Made by a program: the position numbers and the translations under genes
Notes under the pieces: model-generated
What the model saw: the letters and a program-made list of their open reading frames with translations, nothing else
Told to the model about the DNA's origin: nothing
Database searches by the model: none
In this document: piece after piece, positions 16,266 through 24,789 of the stretch
How positions within the stretch are numbered: the stretch's first letter is position 1
Layout: each line of letters opens with the position of its first letter
NCBI GenBank assembly: GCA_046302135.1
Contig: JBKCIQ010000048.1
Location: 1 to 52,126, forward strand
Length of the DNA: 52,126 nt
Source of the DNA: AM-1111 sp046302135
Lineage (GTDB): Bacteria; Bacteroidota; Bacteroidia; B-17B0; Aurantibacillaceae
Direction: 5' to 3'

Positions 16266-17150
16266 ATGTCAAGAATTGAGGTACTAAAAACATACAAAAT
16301 TTATATTGGCGGACAATTTCCAAGAACAGAAAGTGGTAGGTATTATCCGCTTTACAATAAGAAAAAACAAATGATAGCAAACGTAAGTTTATCATCAAGA
16401 AAAGATTTCCGTAACGCGGAAGTAGCTGCACGTTCAGCTTTTTCCGGTTGGAGCAGCAGAGCACCATTTAACAGAGCTCAAATTCTTTACCGCATTGCTG
16501 AAATGTTGGAAGGAAGAAAAGAGCAAATGGTCAACGAGTTACTATCGCAAGGTAGAAGTAAATCACAAGCGATAAAAGAAGTTACTCAATCTGTTGATCG
16601 TTTGGTTTATTACAGTGGTTGGTGTGATAAATATCAACAATGTTTTGGAACAGTAAATCCTGTGTCATCTTCGCATTTCAATTTTTCTGTTCCTGAACCA
16701 ATGGGAGTAGTTTCGATTATTGCTCCCGAAAATTCTTCATTGTTAGGATTGGTATCTGTAATAGCTCCTGTAATTGCCGGCGGAAATACCTGTATAGTTT
16801 TAGCTTCTGAATCTGAACCATTATGTGCAGTAACTTTTGCGGAAGTTTTGGCTACCTCAGATTTACCTGGAGGCGTGGTCAATATTTTAACCGGGAATAG
16901 CAAAGAGCTTCATGCTTATTTTTCTAATCATATGGATGTAAACGCGATGATTTATTGCAGAAACAATAAGGATGAAATAAAAACTATTGGTGAAAATGCG
17001 TCCCTTAACGTAAAACGTGTGTATTTCTGGAACGAGCAAGATTGGAATGCTGATGACTGCGAGAACCCGTATCGAATTATGGATTTACAGGAAATCAAAA
17101 CAACTTGGCATCCGATTGAATCGGTTGGTGGAAGTGGAGCTAAATATTAA
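16266..17150 (+). CDS. ALDH-like protein lacking the catalytic domain
   Basis: A 294-residue protein whose first 220 or so residues follow the aldehyde dehydrogenase N-terminal and cofactor-binding fold: YKIYIGGQFPRTESGRYYP, RAQILYRIAEMLEGR, PEPMGVVSIIAPENSSLLG, GGNTCIVLASESEPL and LPGGVVNILTG. The catalytic region with the nucleophilic Cys and its Glu is absent; the last 70 or so residues diverge. It is therefore probably not an enzyme. It starts 9 bases after the full ALDH gene. ALDH16-family proteins carry a second, non-catalytic ALDH-like domain, and this could be the same domain as a separate subunit; that is inference. A degraded duplicate is the alternative, but the frame is intact. 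Confidence 0.8.
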   Translation: MSRIEVLKTYKIYIGGQFPRTESGRYYPLYNKKKQMIANVSLSSRKDFRNAEVAARSAFSGWSSRAPFNRAQILYRIAEMLEGRKEQMVNELLSQGRSKSQAIKEVTQSVDRLVYYSGWCDKYQQCFGTVNPVSSSHFNFSVPEPMGVVSIIAPENSSLLGLVSVIAPVIAGGNTCIVLASESEPLCAVTFAEVLATSDLPGGVVNILTGNSKELHAYFSNHMDVNAMIYCRNNKDEIKTIGENASLNVKRVYFWNEQDWNADDCENPYRIMDLQEIKTTWHPIESVGGSGAKY

Positions 17151-17160
17151 ATAAAATAAA

Positions 17161-17979
17161 ATGAACTTTCAATATCTTTTAGAAAGAGTGATTAAGGCAG
17201 CTTTAGATGCAGGGGAGGAGATTTTGAAAGTCTATCAAACCGATTTTCATGTAGAATACAAAGGTGATAAATCTCCATTAACGGAGGCAGATAAGAGGAG
17301 CAACGATTGCATCATTTCATCTTTATCAGATTTTCAAATTCCCTTTTTAACAGAGGAAACGGTTGCAGAAACTTTTGAAAAAAGAAAAGAATGGAGTAAA
17401 GTTTGGATTATAGATCCGCTTGACGGAACTAAGGAATTTGTGAAACGAAACGGAGAATTTACAGTAAATATTGCATTGATTGAAGATCAAGTTCCTGTTT
17501 TAGGCGTCATTTATTCCCCTGTTTTTAAAGATTTGTATTATGCGGCTAAAGGATTAGGGAGTTTCAAAGTATCAAGGCATGACGTTTTGAGTTTTTTAAA
17601 TGAAAATTCCTCCAATTTAGAAAAATTATTTCCCAAGGCTATACGTTTACCGTTAGTAAATGAAAAGAATAAATACACCATTGTGGCTTCCCGTTCACAC
17701 CTCAGCTCTGAAACTTATCATCACATAGAAAATCTTAAATCCTCTAAAGGTGAAGTAGAATTGATTAATTCCGGGAGCTCCTTAAAAATTTGTATGGTTG
17801 CTGAGGGTACAGCAGATGAATATCCAAGATTTGGCCCCACTATGGAGTGGGATACTGCGGCAGGGCAAGCAATTGTTGAGCTTGCAGGTGGTAAACTTTT
17901 GAGGCAATCGGATTTGAAACCATTAAAATACAACAGAGAGGAGTTGACTAATCCTTCATTTATTGTTTACTCCAATTAG
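17161..17979 (+). CDS. cysQ: 3'(2'),5'-bisphosphate nucleotidase CysQ
   Basis: Mg-dependent phosphatase of the inositol-monophosphatase superfamily that hydrolyses PAP (and PAPS) to AMP (APS). Motifs are SPLTEADKRSND, FLTEETVAE, the metal site WIIDPLDGTKEFVKRNGEFT and GPTMEWDTAAGQAIVELAGG. Full length at 272 residues. It follows the ALDH-like gene by 10 bases and so appears to be transcribed with deoC, not with the divergent cysCDN operon. PAP also arises from 4'-phosphopantetheinyl transfer and sulfotransferase reactions, so it can be needed without PAPS synthesis. Confidence 0.92.
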   Translation: MNFQYLLERVIKAALDAGEEILKVYQTDFHVEYKGDKSPLTEADKRSNDCIISSLSDFQIPFLTEETVAETFEKRKEWSKVWIIDPLDGTKEFVKRNGEFTVNIALIEDQVPVLGVIYSPVFKDLYYAAKGLGSFKVSRHDVLSFLNENSSNLEKLFPKAIRLPLVNEKNKYTIVASRSHLSSETYHHIENLKSSKGEVELINSGSSLKICMVAEGTADEYPRFGPTMEWDTAAGQAIVELAGGKLLRQSDLKPLKYNREELTNPSFIVYSN

Positions 17980-18097
17980 CCCCATTATCAGGCTTTATAA
18001 AAGACGTGTTAATTTTTTTAATTTATACCCATAAGTTAAGTAACTTAGTTGGGAATTAAATTACCAGTGTAAAATATTAAATTTAAGTATTCTGAAT

Positions 18098-21000
18098 ATG
18101 GAAAATGAAGACTCGGTACGGAAAGCAATTGAGCAAATCAGTTCTAATTTGAATCATTTATCATCTCAACACGAAAAAAGTAGTTGGAGTATAAAAGGCA
18201 AGAATAGACTGTCTGAAATACTTAGAGGAGATAAAAAATTAGAGAATTTCGCTGATGACTTTTTTGAGTTTACCTTTTCTTTTTTGAATTGTTTTTCAGG
18301 AAATTTTTATACTGTAGGTTCAAATAATGAAATGTCGCTTATTCATACATATGGGAGTAAGCATTCACCTCAAAAAACATTATTGACTACAGATCCTTTT
18401 TATCATAAAATCATCAATAGTAAAAAACCATGTGTTTTAAATAGCGTTAAAAAAGACTTCTTTAAAATTGAAACTTCTTTTGGTACCCATGATATTGTTT
18501 CTGTTATAATTCTACCGCTGTTTATGAATGATAGTTTGATTGGCTTGGTTGAGCTGGGAAAAATGAAGGAGGTTGAATATGGTGAAATTGATTTTTTAAA
18601 CGAAGTTTCAGAATCAGTTGCTATTTATTTGAATAGTTTATTGGGAAAGCAAAAGCTTGAAAATTTAATTGGTGATCTGGACGCAAAGGAGCAAGAGTTA
18701 CAGAATCAGATTAAGGCAATCAATAAAACCGCGCTAGTAATTGAGTTCGATACCAACGGAAATATTTTAAATGCAAACGATTTATTTTGTCAAACTTTTG
18801 GTTTTAGTAAGGATGAAGTGATTGGCAAACATCACAGAATTTTTCTTGATGATGATTTTGACTACGATCTGGAATTTGGTTCACATTGGAAAACTTTGAA
18901 TGAGGGTAAAACAATGACCGGTGAATTCGAAAGACGTGATAAGAACGGGAAAAGTATTTGGCTTCATGCAAGTTATAATCCTGTTACTGATAAAACCGGT
19001 AAGGTTTACAAAACTTTAAAAATTGGTTACGATATCACTGAGATGAAGTTACAGCGCCATCAGTTGGAAGTTCTTACCCTTAAGATGAATCAACAATTGG
19101 AGGTGCTTAACAAGGCGGCTATTGTATCTGAAACAGATGCTGATGGAAATATCATTTTTGTGAATGACTTTTTTTGTCAGATTTCTGAGTACTCTAAGGA
19201 GGAACTTATAGGGAAAAACCACCGAATTTTAAAATCGGGAAAGCAACCTGACGGACTTTTTAAGGGAATGTGGAAAGCTATCAGTAAAGGCTTAATGTGG
19301 CAAGGAGAAATTTTAAATAAAAGTAAAACAGGAAAATTTTATTGGGTTGAAACTACGATATTGCCCTTCAAAGATAAAAATGGCGTAATAGAAAAATATG
19401 TTGCAGTTCGCTTTGACATTACAAAGCAAAAAGAAAGTGAAGCTTTACAAAGACAAACTGAATTGCTAATGGCAACTCAGAGAGATCTTGAGACTGCAAA
19501 CACAGAGCTAGAGGCGCAGGCTCAAAAGTTGCAAGCTTCTGAAGAAGAGTTGAGGGTTCAGCAGGAGGAGTTGATGCAGAGCAATAAGGAACTGGAAGAG
19601 AAAACAAAATTGCTAGAAGAAAAAAACGAAGCCTACAACGAGAAGAACAATCTCTTGATTTCAGCATCCGCAGATCTTAAAAAGAAGGCCGAGCAACTTG
19701 AATTAAGTAGCAAATACAAATCTGAATTTTTGGCCAATATGAGTCATGAACTTCGCACGCCATTAAATTCAATTTTGTTACTCAGTAAGCTCATGGGTGA
19801 TAACTATGAAGGAAATCTTAATACAGATCAGATTGAGTATGCCAATGTGATTAATAAAGCCGGTTCCAGTCTTCTAGAGCTGATTAATGATATTTTGGAT
19901 TTATCAAAAATTGAATCCGGTAAGATGGATATCAATCCGGAGGTTTTATCGTTGGAGGAATTTCAAAAAGAAATTTACGATTTATTTTATCCATTAAGTA
20001 AGGATAAGTCCATTGATTTCAAAATTAATACCGCAAGCGATTGCCCGAAATCAATTTTTACTGATAAGCTAAGAATAGGTCAGGTAATTAAAAATTTACT
20101 TTCCAACTCTTTCAAATTTACTCCCAACGGAAAAGTTGATCTGAATGTTTCAATGAAAGATAATCTTAAGTCGATATCCTTTTCGGTTGTAGATAATGGT
20201 ATTGGAATAGCAAAAGAAAAACAGGCATTGATATTTGAAGCCTTCCAACAGGCCGACGGATCTACAAAAAGAAAATATGGCGGCACCGGATTAGGTTTGT
20301 CTATAAGCAGGGAAATTGCTCATCTGTTAGGCGGTGAAATTACTTTGGAAAGCGAGCCCGGTAAAGGAAGTGATTTTACAATTACTATTCCGGTAAATTA
20401 TTCAGCAGATTTGACAGAAACCAATTCAAGCAGTGATATTAAGTCTAAAGAAGATTTAAAGCCAAATTCAATTACAGAATTCACTGAATTTAAATCTTTT
20501 GAAATTAAAGACGACAAATCAAACATCTCACCTGGAGAAAAAGTAATAATGATTGTAGAGGACGATGTTCATTTTTTGAATTTTCTGATGAATGCGGCCA
20601 AAGAAAACGGTTATAAGGTAATAGGTGCCAACAACGGAAGAGACGGAATTGAGTTTGCAAAAAAATATTCACCAACAGGAATTATTTTAGACCTGAATCT
20701 ACCCATTAAAAATGGTTGGGAAGTAATGAAAGAGCTAAAGGCAAATGATCAAACAAAAAACATCCCTGTTCATATTGTGTCTTCTCAGGATCTAGATGCT
20801 AAATCTATTAAAGAGATTGGTGCAGTAGATTTTTCCGAAAAACCGCTTGTACAATCAGATTTGAAAAAATTGTTTCAAAATCTTTCAGAGGTTTCTTTAA
20901 AGGAAAATGGTAAAGTCGCATTGTTTGCAGATCGAGTAGAACATAAAGATGCAATACTTTCTTTCTTGATTGAAAAGAATCTTCAAATATCAGCTTACTC

Positions 21001-21718
21001 TAATGATAAGGAAAGTGAATTCCCGGAAGATTTCTCTATTTACGATGCAATCATCATAGATGTAGATAACAGAAAATCAAAGATTGCAAACTTATTAGAA
21101 AAAATAAAAAATAAAATTTCAATAAAAAATTTACCAGTTATCATTCTTAGCAATACATTCCTTTCATCAATAGAAACCAAAAGGATATTTAAGTTTCAGA
21201 ATGACTTTAATATAAAAATCGCCAAAAGTTATTCCGGTATAATAGATGAAATATCAATTTTTCTGAGTTTTGTTTCAAAAGATGGTAATCAGGCAAAGAT
21301 GAGACCGGCTATAGTGCCTGCAAAAGTTTTGGAAGGTAAAAAAATATTGGTGGTAGACGATGACGAAGAAAATCGTTTTTCTATTGGTAAATTAATGGAA
21401 TCGCAGAAGGTTGAAGTTATATATTCCGTTAATGGCAAAGAGGCATTGGATAAGTTTTCGAGAGAATCTGATTTAAGTGCGATACTTATGGATATTATGA
21501 TGCCGGAAATGGATGGTTATGAAGCAATGCGAGAAATTAGAAAATTGACAAGCGGTAAAAGGATTCCAATTATAGCACTGACGGCCAAGACACAACCTGA
21601 TGAAAGAGAGAACTGTCTGAAAAATGGAGCGTCTGACTATTTACCGAAGCCAATAGATTCCGATTTATTGATTTCATTGTTGCGTGTATGGGTCAATCAA
21701 GCCGATAAAAATAATTAG
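18098..21718 (+). CDS. Hybrid histidine kinase: GAF–PAS–PAS–HisKA–HATPase–three receivers
   Basis: A 1206-residue protein without membrane helices, so a cytoplasmic sensor. Order: GAF-like domain (about 30–180), two PAS domains (about 205–318 and 330–445), a long coiled coil (about 450–545), HisKA with LANMSHELRTPLNSI (phospho-acceptor His about 550), HATPase with NGIGIAKEKQ and GGTGLGLSISREIAHLLGGE (about 655–765), then receivers. Receiver 1 (about 812–930) has Asp 865 in IILDLNLP; the third (about 1080–1200) has Asp 1132 in ILMDIMMPEMDGYEA. Between them, about 935–1055, is a receiver-like region without the normal acidic pocket. It heads an operon: the next receiver gene starts immediately after its stop. 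Confidence 0.92.
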   Translation: MENEDSVRKAIEQISSNLNHLSSQHEKSSWSIKGKNRLSEILRGDKKLENFADDFFEFTFSFLNCFSGNFYTVGSNNEMSLIHTYGSKHSPQKTLLTTDPFYHKIINSKKPCVLNSVKKDFFKIETSFGTHDIVSVIILPLFMNDSLIGLVELGKMKEVEYGEIDFLNEVSESVAIYLNSLLGKQKLENLIGDLDAKEQELQNQIKAINKTALVIEFDTNGNILNANDLFCQTFGFSKDEVIGKHHRIFLDDDFDYDLEFGSHWKTLNEGKTMTGEFERRDKNGKSIWLHASYNPVTDKTGKVYKTLKIGYDITEMKLQRHQLEVLTLKMNQQLEVLNKAAIVSETDADGNIIFVNDFFCQISEYSKEELIGKNHRILKSGKQPDGLFKGMWKAISKGLMWQGEILNKSKTGKFYWVETTILPFKDKNGVIEKYVAVRFDITKQKESEALQRQTELLMATQRDLETANTELEAQAQKLQASEEELRVQQEELMQSNKELEEKTKLLEEKNEAYNEKNNLLISASADLKKKAEQLELSSKYKSEFLANMSHELRTPLNSILLLSKLMGDNYEGNLNTDQIEYANVINKAGSSLLELINDILDLSKIESGKMDINPEVLSLEEFQKEIYDLFYPLSKDKSIDFKINTASDCPKSIFTDKLRIGQVIKNLLSNSFKFTPNGKVDLNVSMKDNLKSISFSVVDNGIGIAKEKQALIFEAFQQADGSTKRKYGGTGLGLSISREIAHLLGGEITLESEPGKGSDFTITIPVNYSADLTETNSSSDIKSKEDLKPNSITEFTEFKSFEIKDDKSNISPGEKVIMIVEDDVHFLNFLMNAAKENGYKVIGANNGRDGIEFAKKYSPTGIILDLNLPIKNGWEVMKELKANDQTKNIPVHIVSSQDLDAKSIKEIGAVDFSEKPLVQSDLKKLFQNLSEVSLKENGKVALFADRVEHKDAILSFLIEKNLQISAYSNDKESEFPEDFSIYDAIIIDVDNRKSKIANLLEKIKNKISIKNLPVIILSNTFLSSIETKRIFKFQNDFNIKIAKSYSGIIDEISIFLSFVSKDGNQAKMRPAIVPAKVLEGKKILVVDDDEENRFSIGKLMESQKVEVIYSVNGKEALDKFSRESDLSAILMDIMMPEMDGYEAMREIRKLTSGKRIPIIALTAKTQPDERENCLKNGASDYLPKPIDSDLLISLLRVWVNQADKNN

Positions 21719-22099
21719 ATGGACACACAAATTAAATTATTGTTAGTGGATGACGACGAAAGAAATATTTTCGCGCTCTCTGCATTTTTAAAAGTAAAAA
21801 AGATACAAGTAACAGCGGCTAGAGATGGTCAGGACTGTTTAAATAAACTTGCTGAAGGAGAATTCGATGTAATTCTTCTCGATATGATGATGCCTGTAAT
21901 GGATGGTTTTCAAACTTTACAAGTGATAAGAAGCGACGCGAAATTGAAAAATAATAAAGTGATTGCATTAACAGCCCTTGCGATGAAAGGAGATATGGAA
22001 AGATGTCTTGAAGCGGGCGCTGATGATTACTGTACCAAACCTGTGGATATTGATGTATTAATTTCCAAAATAAATAAAATTTTACAGGTAAATGGATAA
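21719..22099 (+). CDS. Stand-alone response-regulator receiver (CheY-like)
   Basis: A 126-residue single receiver domain. The acidic pocket is LLLVDDDERN, the phospho-acceptor Asp is about residue 55 in VILLDMMMPVMDGFQT, the Thr is in IALTALAM and the Lys in YCTKPVDID. There is no output domain, so it probably acts as a phosphate shuttle or by protein contact. It begins at the base after the kinase stop codon and overlaps cheR by 8 bases, indicating translational coupling. Confidence 0.92.
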   Translation: MDTQIKLLLVDDDERNIFALSAFLKVKKIQVTAARDGQDCLNKLAEGEFDVILLDMMMPVMDGFQTLQVIRSDAKLKNNKVIALTALAMKGDMERCLEAGADDYCTKPVDIDVLISKINKILQVNG

Positions 22100-22925
22100 G
22101 AAATCGATTGTTCAGATTGGAGAAAATGAGGCGAATGATCTTATTGAGTTGATCAATGATTATTCAGGATATGATTTTTCTGACTATTCTTTTCCTTCTT
22201 TGTTGAGGCGTTTCCAAAGGTACATGGATAATAATAATGTGGACGATATAGAAATTTTTCATCAGGAACTACAACAAAATTCATCAGTATTAAATCACTT
22301 AATTGAGGAAATAACAGTTAATGTAACTGAGATGTTTCGAGATCCTTTGTTTTTTTTAACTCTTAATAATGAAGTTTTACCTTTATTAAAGAATTTATCG
22401 CACATTAAGATTTGGCATGCAGGATGTTCTTCAGGTGAAGAAGCTTATTCTATGGCGATTTTATTGAAGGAAAATGATTTGCTGGACAAGAGTATTATTT
22501 ACGCAACTGATATTAATCAGGCAATACTCGAAAAAGCCAGAAAGGGAATTTTTGATTTGGAAATTATGAAGACCTACGCTTATAATTATAAGGAAAGTGA
22601 GGCCAAAAAAGATTTTCAATCTTACTTTCATATCAAAGATGGAGCGGCACGAATTAATTCAGATATAAATGAAAAGATAATTTTTAGCGCGCATAATTTG
22701 GTATCTGAAGGGGTATTCAATCAGTTTGATTTGATAATCTGCAGGAATGTTCTGATTTACTTTAATAAAAGTCTTCAGAATAATGTTTTTGAAACTTTTT
22801 ACAAATCCCTTTCTGACAAAGGAATTTTAGCAATAGGTTCTAAAGAGACTTTGAATTTTTCTTCGATAGAAAACAAGATGGAAGTTTTAAACGCTAAGTG
22901 GAAGATATGGAGAAAGAAGGCGTAA
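22092..22925 (+). CDS. CheR-type protein-glutamate O-methyltransferase
   Basis: SAM-dependent methyltransferase of the CheR family, 277 residues. The N-terminal helical domain (about 1–75) precedes ITVNVTEMFRDPLFF, which matches the usual T-x-F-FR motif region, then the SAM-binding IWHAGCSSGEEAYSMAI and IYATDINQAILEKARKG, and IICRNVLIYFN. CheR normally methylates glutamates of chemoreceptors. No methyl-accepting protein, CheA or CheW is in the window, so the substrate may be another coiled-coil protein, perhaps the kinase at 18098. It overlaps the genes on both sides. Confidence 0.92.
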   Translation: MDKKSIVQIGENEANDLIELINDYSGYDFSDYSFPSLLRRFQRYMDNNNVDDIEIFHQELQQNSSVLNHLIEEITVNVTEMFRDPLFFLTLNNEVLPLLKNLSHIKIWHAGCSSGEEAYSMAILLKENDLLDKSIIYATDINQAILEKARKGIFDLEIMKTYAYNYKESEAKKDFQSYFHIKDGAARINSDINEKIIFSAHNLVSEGVFNQFDLIICRNVLIYFNKSLQNNVFETFYKSLSDKGILAIGSKETLNFSSIENKMEVLNAKWKIWRKKA

Positions 22926-24724
22926 TTGTTTTTGGTGGATCGGCCGGTAGTATTGAGGTTATAATAAATTTGTTTCCTTTGGTGCCTGCAGATTTTCCTA
23001 TACCTATAGTTGTAGTTTTACATAGAAAGAACACCTCCGAACATCATCTGGAAGATGTATTAAGTAGAAAATCAAAAGTTCCTGTTTTAGAGATTCAGGA
23101 TAAAACCAAAATAATTCCGGGAAATATTTATATCGCTCCAGGTGACTATCATGTTTTGGTTGATAACGATAAAACATTGGCGTTGGACACGTCAGAAAAA
23201 GTAAATTTTTCCAGACCAAGTATCGATGTTGCGTTTGAAGAATTTGCAAGAGTTTATGGAAGCAAATGTATAGGGATTTTACTTTCAGGTGCAAATTCAG
23301 ATGGATCAAGCGGTTTGAAAAGAATAAAAGATTCAGGCGGGCTTACAATTGTACAATCTCCGGATAGTGCTAAAGTTGCAACAATGCCGATGTCAGCAGT
23401 TAAACTTTTTCAGCCTGATGTTATTGCCAATCCTCAGCAAATGGCAGGACTATTAATTGAGGCATCTAAATTTCCTATTGGAGATTTTATTAGAAAGATC
23501 AAGAATGGTGAAGACCTTACCTCTAATCTCCCTTCAATATTACTTGTTGACGATCTTGACGATAATCTTTTTTCTTTGAATGCCATATTAAAATCTGAAG
23601 GATATTTAATTGATAAAGCGAGGTCAGGAGAAGAGGCATTAGAGAAGGCTAAATTAACAATTTATGATTGTATAGTACTGGATGTACAGATGCCGGAGAT
23701 GGATGGTTTTGAAGTTGCAAAAAGATTAAGTAAAAATATACAAACGGAATCCATACCAATTCTTTTTCTGTCTGCATTGGGCTCTGATAAGGAAAAAGTC
23801 TTACAAGGCTTGGAAGCCGGGGCTGTAGATTTTATAGGTAAACCACCTGATCCGTTAATTTTAAAAGCCAAAATCAGGAATTGTGTGAGTCAGAGTATCA
23901 GAGCAAAAGAAAAGAATAAGAAATTGAATGTTCTAAACTCAAAATTTGAATCACTTCAAAATTATACCGGCGATGTGAGTGCAAGCTTCAGGTATGCACA
24001 AAATATACAGCAAGCTATTTTGCCAAATAATCAATCAGTTTCGCAAGGGTTTAAAGATAATTTCATCATTTTTCAGCCTAAGGATTCTATTGGCGGTGAC
24101 TTCTATTATTTTAAAAATTTAGGAACGAAAATAATTTTTGGTGTGGGAGATTGTACGGGTCATGGTGCACCTGGTGCTATGATGAGTATGATGAGCGTTA
24201 ACATACTAAATAATGTTATTGTTAAAAGGTCAATCACTCAGCCTAAAGATATTTTGAAGGCAATGACCATGGATTTTATTTCTACTTTTCACAATGAAAA
24301 TAATTCAGCGATAATACAAGATGGTTTAGAAATTTCAATTTGTCTTTATGACCTTACACAAGAAAAACTTTTTTACTCAGGAGCCGGAGGCAGAGTGTTT
24401 GTTTATGAAAACCAAGATTTAAAAAAAATACGAGGAACGTCAGACGGGATTAGTGGTACATCATCTTCAGATTTGATTTTTGAAGAACATGAATTTGATA
24501 CAGGCAATGGATTAAAATTATATTTATTGAGTGACGGAATACTTGATCAGTTTGGAGGAGAGAAAGGGAAGAAATATTTATCAAGCAGGTTGGAGAAATC
24601 AATTCTTACGTGTGTAGATGAACCTATGACCAAGCAGGAAATTTATTTTAGAGAAACATTAAAAAACTGGATGGGAGGTTGGAAACAGATTGATGACATA
24701 ACACTACTTGGGTTTTCACTTTAA
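22907..24724 (+). CDS. CheB methylesterase–receiver–PP2C (SpoIIE-type) phosphatase fusion
   Basis: A roughly 605-residue fusion. Residues 1–185 are a CheB methylesterase domain with the triad visible as Ser12 (GGSAGS), His39 (VVVLHR) and Asp132 (LLSGANSDGSSG). Residues about 207–325 are a receiver with LLVDDLDDN and phospho-acceptor Asp259 (IVLDVQMPEMDG). After a helical linker, about 375–605 form a PP2C/SpoIIE-like phosphatase with metal motifs DSIGGDFYYF, GVGDCTGHGAPGAMMS, LLSDGILDQFGG and DDITLLGFSL. Classical CheB has its receiver at the N-terminus; here it follows the esterase and could also gate the phosphatase. I chose ATG 22907; an in-frame GTG lies at 22898. The gene overlaps cheR and ends the operon. 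No STAS or anti-sigma partner is nearby. Confidence 0.9.
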   Translation: MEKEGVIVFGGSAGSIEVIINLFPLVPADFPIPIVVVLHRKNTSEHHLEDVLSRKSKVPVLEIQDKTKIIPGNIYIAPGDYHVLVDNDKTLALDTSEKVNFSRPSIDVAFEEFARVYGSKCIGILLSGANSDGSSGLKRIKDSGGLTIVQSPDSAKVATMPMSAVKLFQPDVIANPQQMAGLLIEASKFPIGDFIRKIKNGEDLTSNLPSILLVDDLDDNLFSLNAILKSEGYLIDKARSGEEALEKAKLTIYDCIVLDVQMPEMDGFEVAKRLSKNIQTESIPILFLSALGSDKEKVLQGLEAGAVDFIGKPPDPLILKAKIRNCVSQSIRAKEKNKKLNVLNSKFESLQNYTGDVSASFRYAQNIQQAILPNNQSVSQGFKDNFIIFQPKDSIGGDFYYFKNLGTKIIFGVGDCTGHGAPGAMMSMMSVNILNNVIVKRSITQPKDILKAMTMDFISTFHNENNSAIIQDGLEISICLYDLTQEKLFYSGAGGRVFVYENQDLKKIRGTSDGISGTSSSDLIFEEHEFDTGNGLKLYLLSDGILDQFGGEKGKKYLSSRLEKSILTCVDEPMTKQEIYFRETLKNWMGGWKQIDDITLLGFSL

Positions 24725-24789
24725 TGGGATTTAAATAGCGTGTAAAATTAATTTCTTTGACGCAACCTTTAAATAATGTCGCTAAAAAA

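Noticed and set aside
18098..24724. A classical chemotaxis operon
   Set aside because: CheR, CheB and CheY-like parts are present, but CheA, CheW, CheD and methyl-accepting proteins are absent, and the kinase is a PAS/GAF hybrid kinase.
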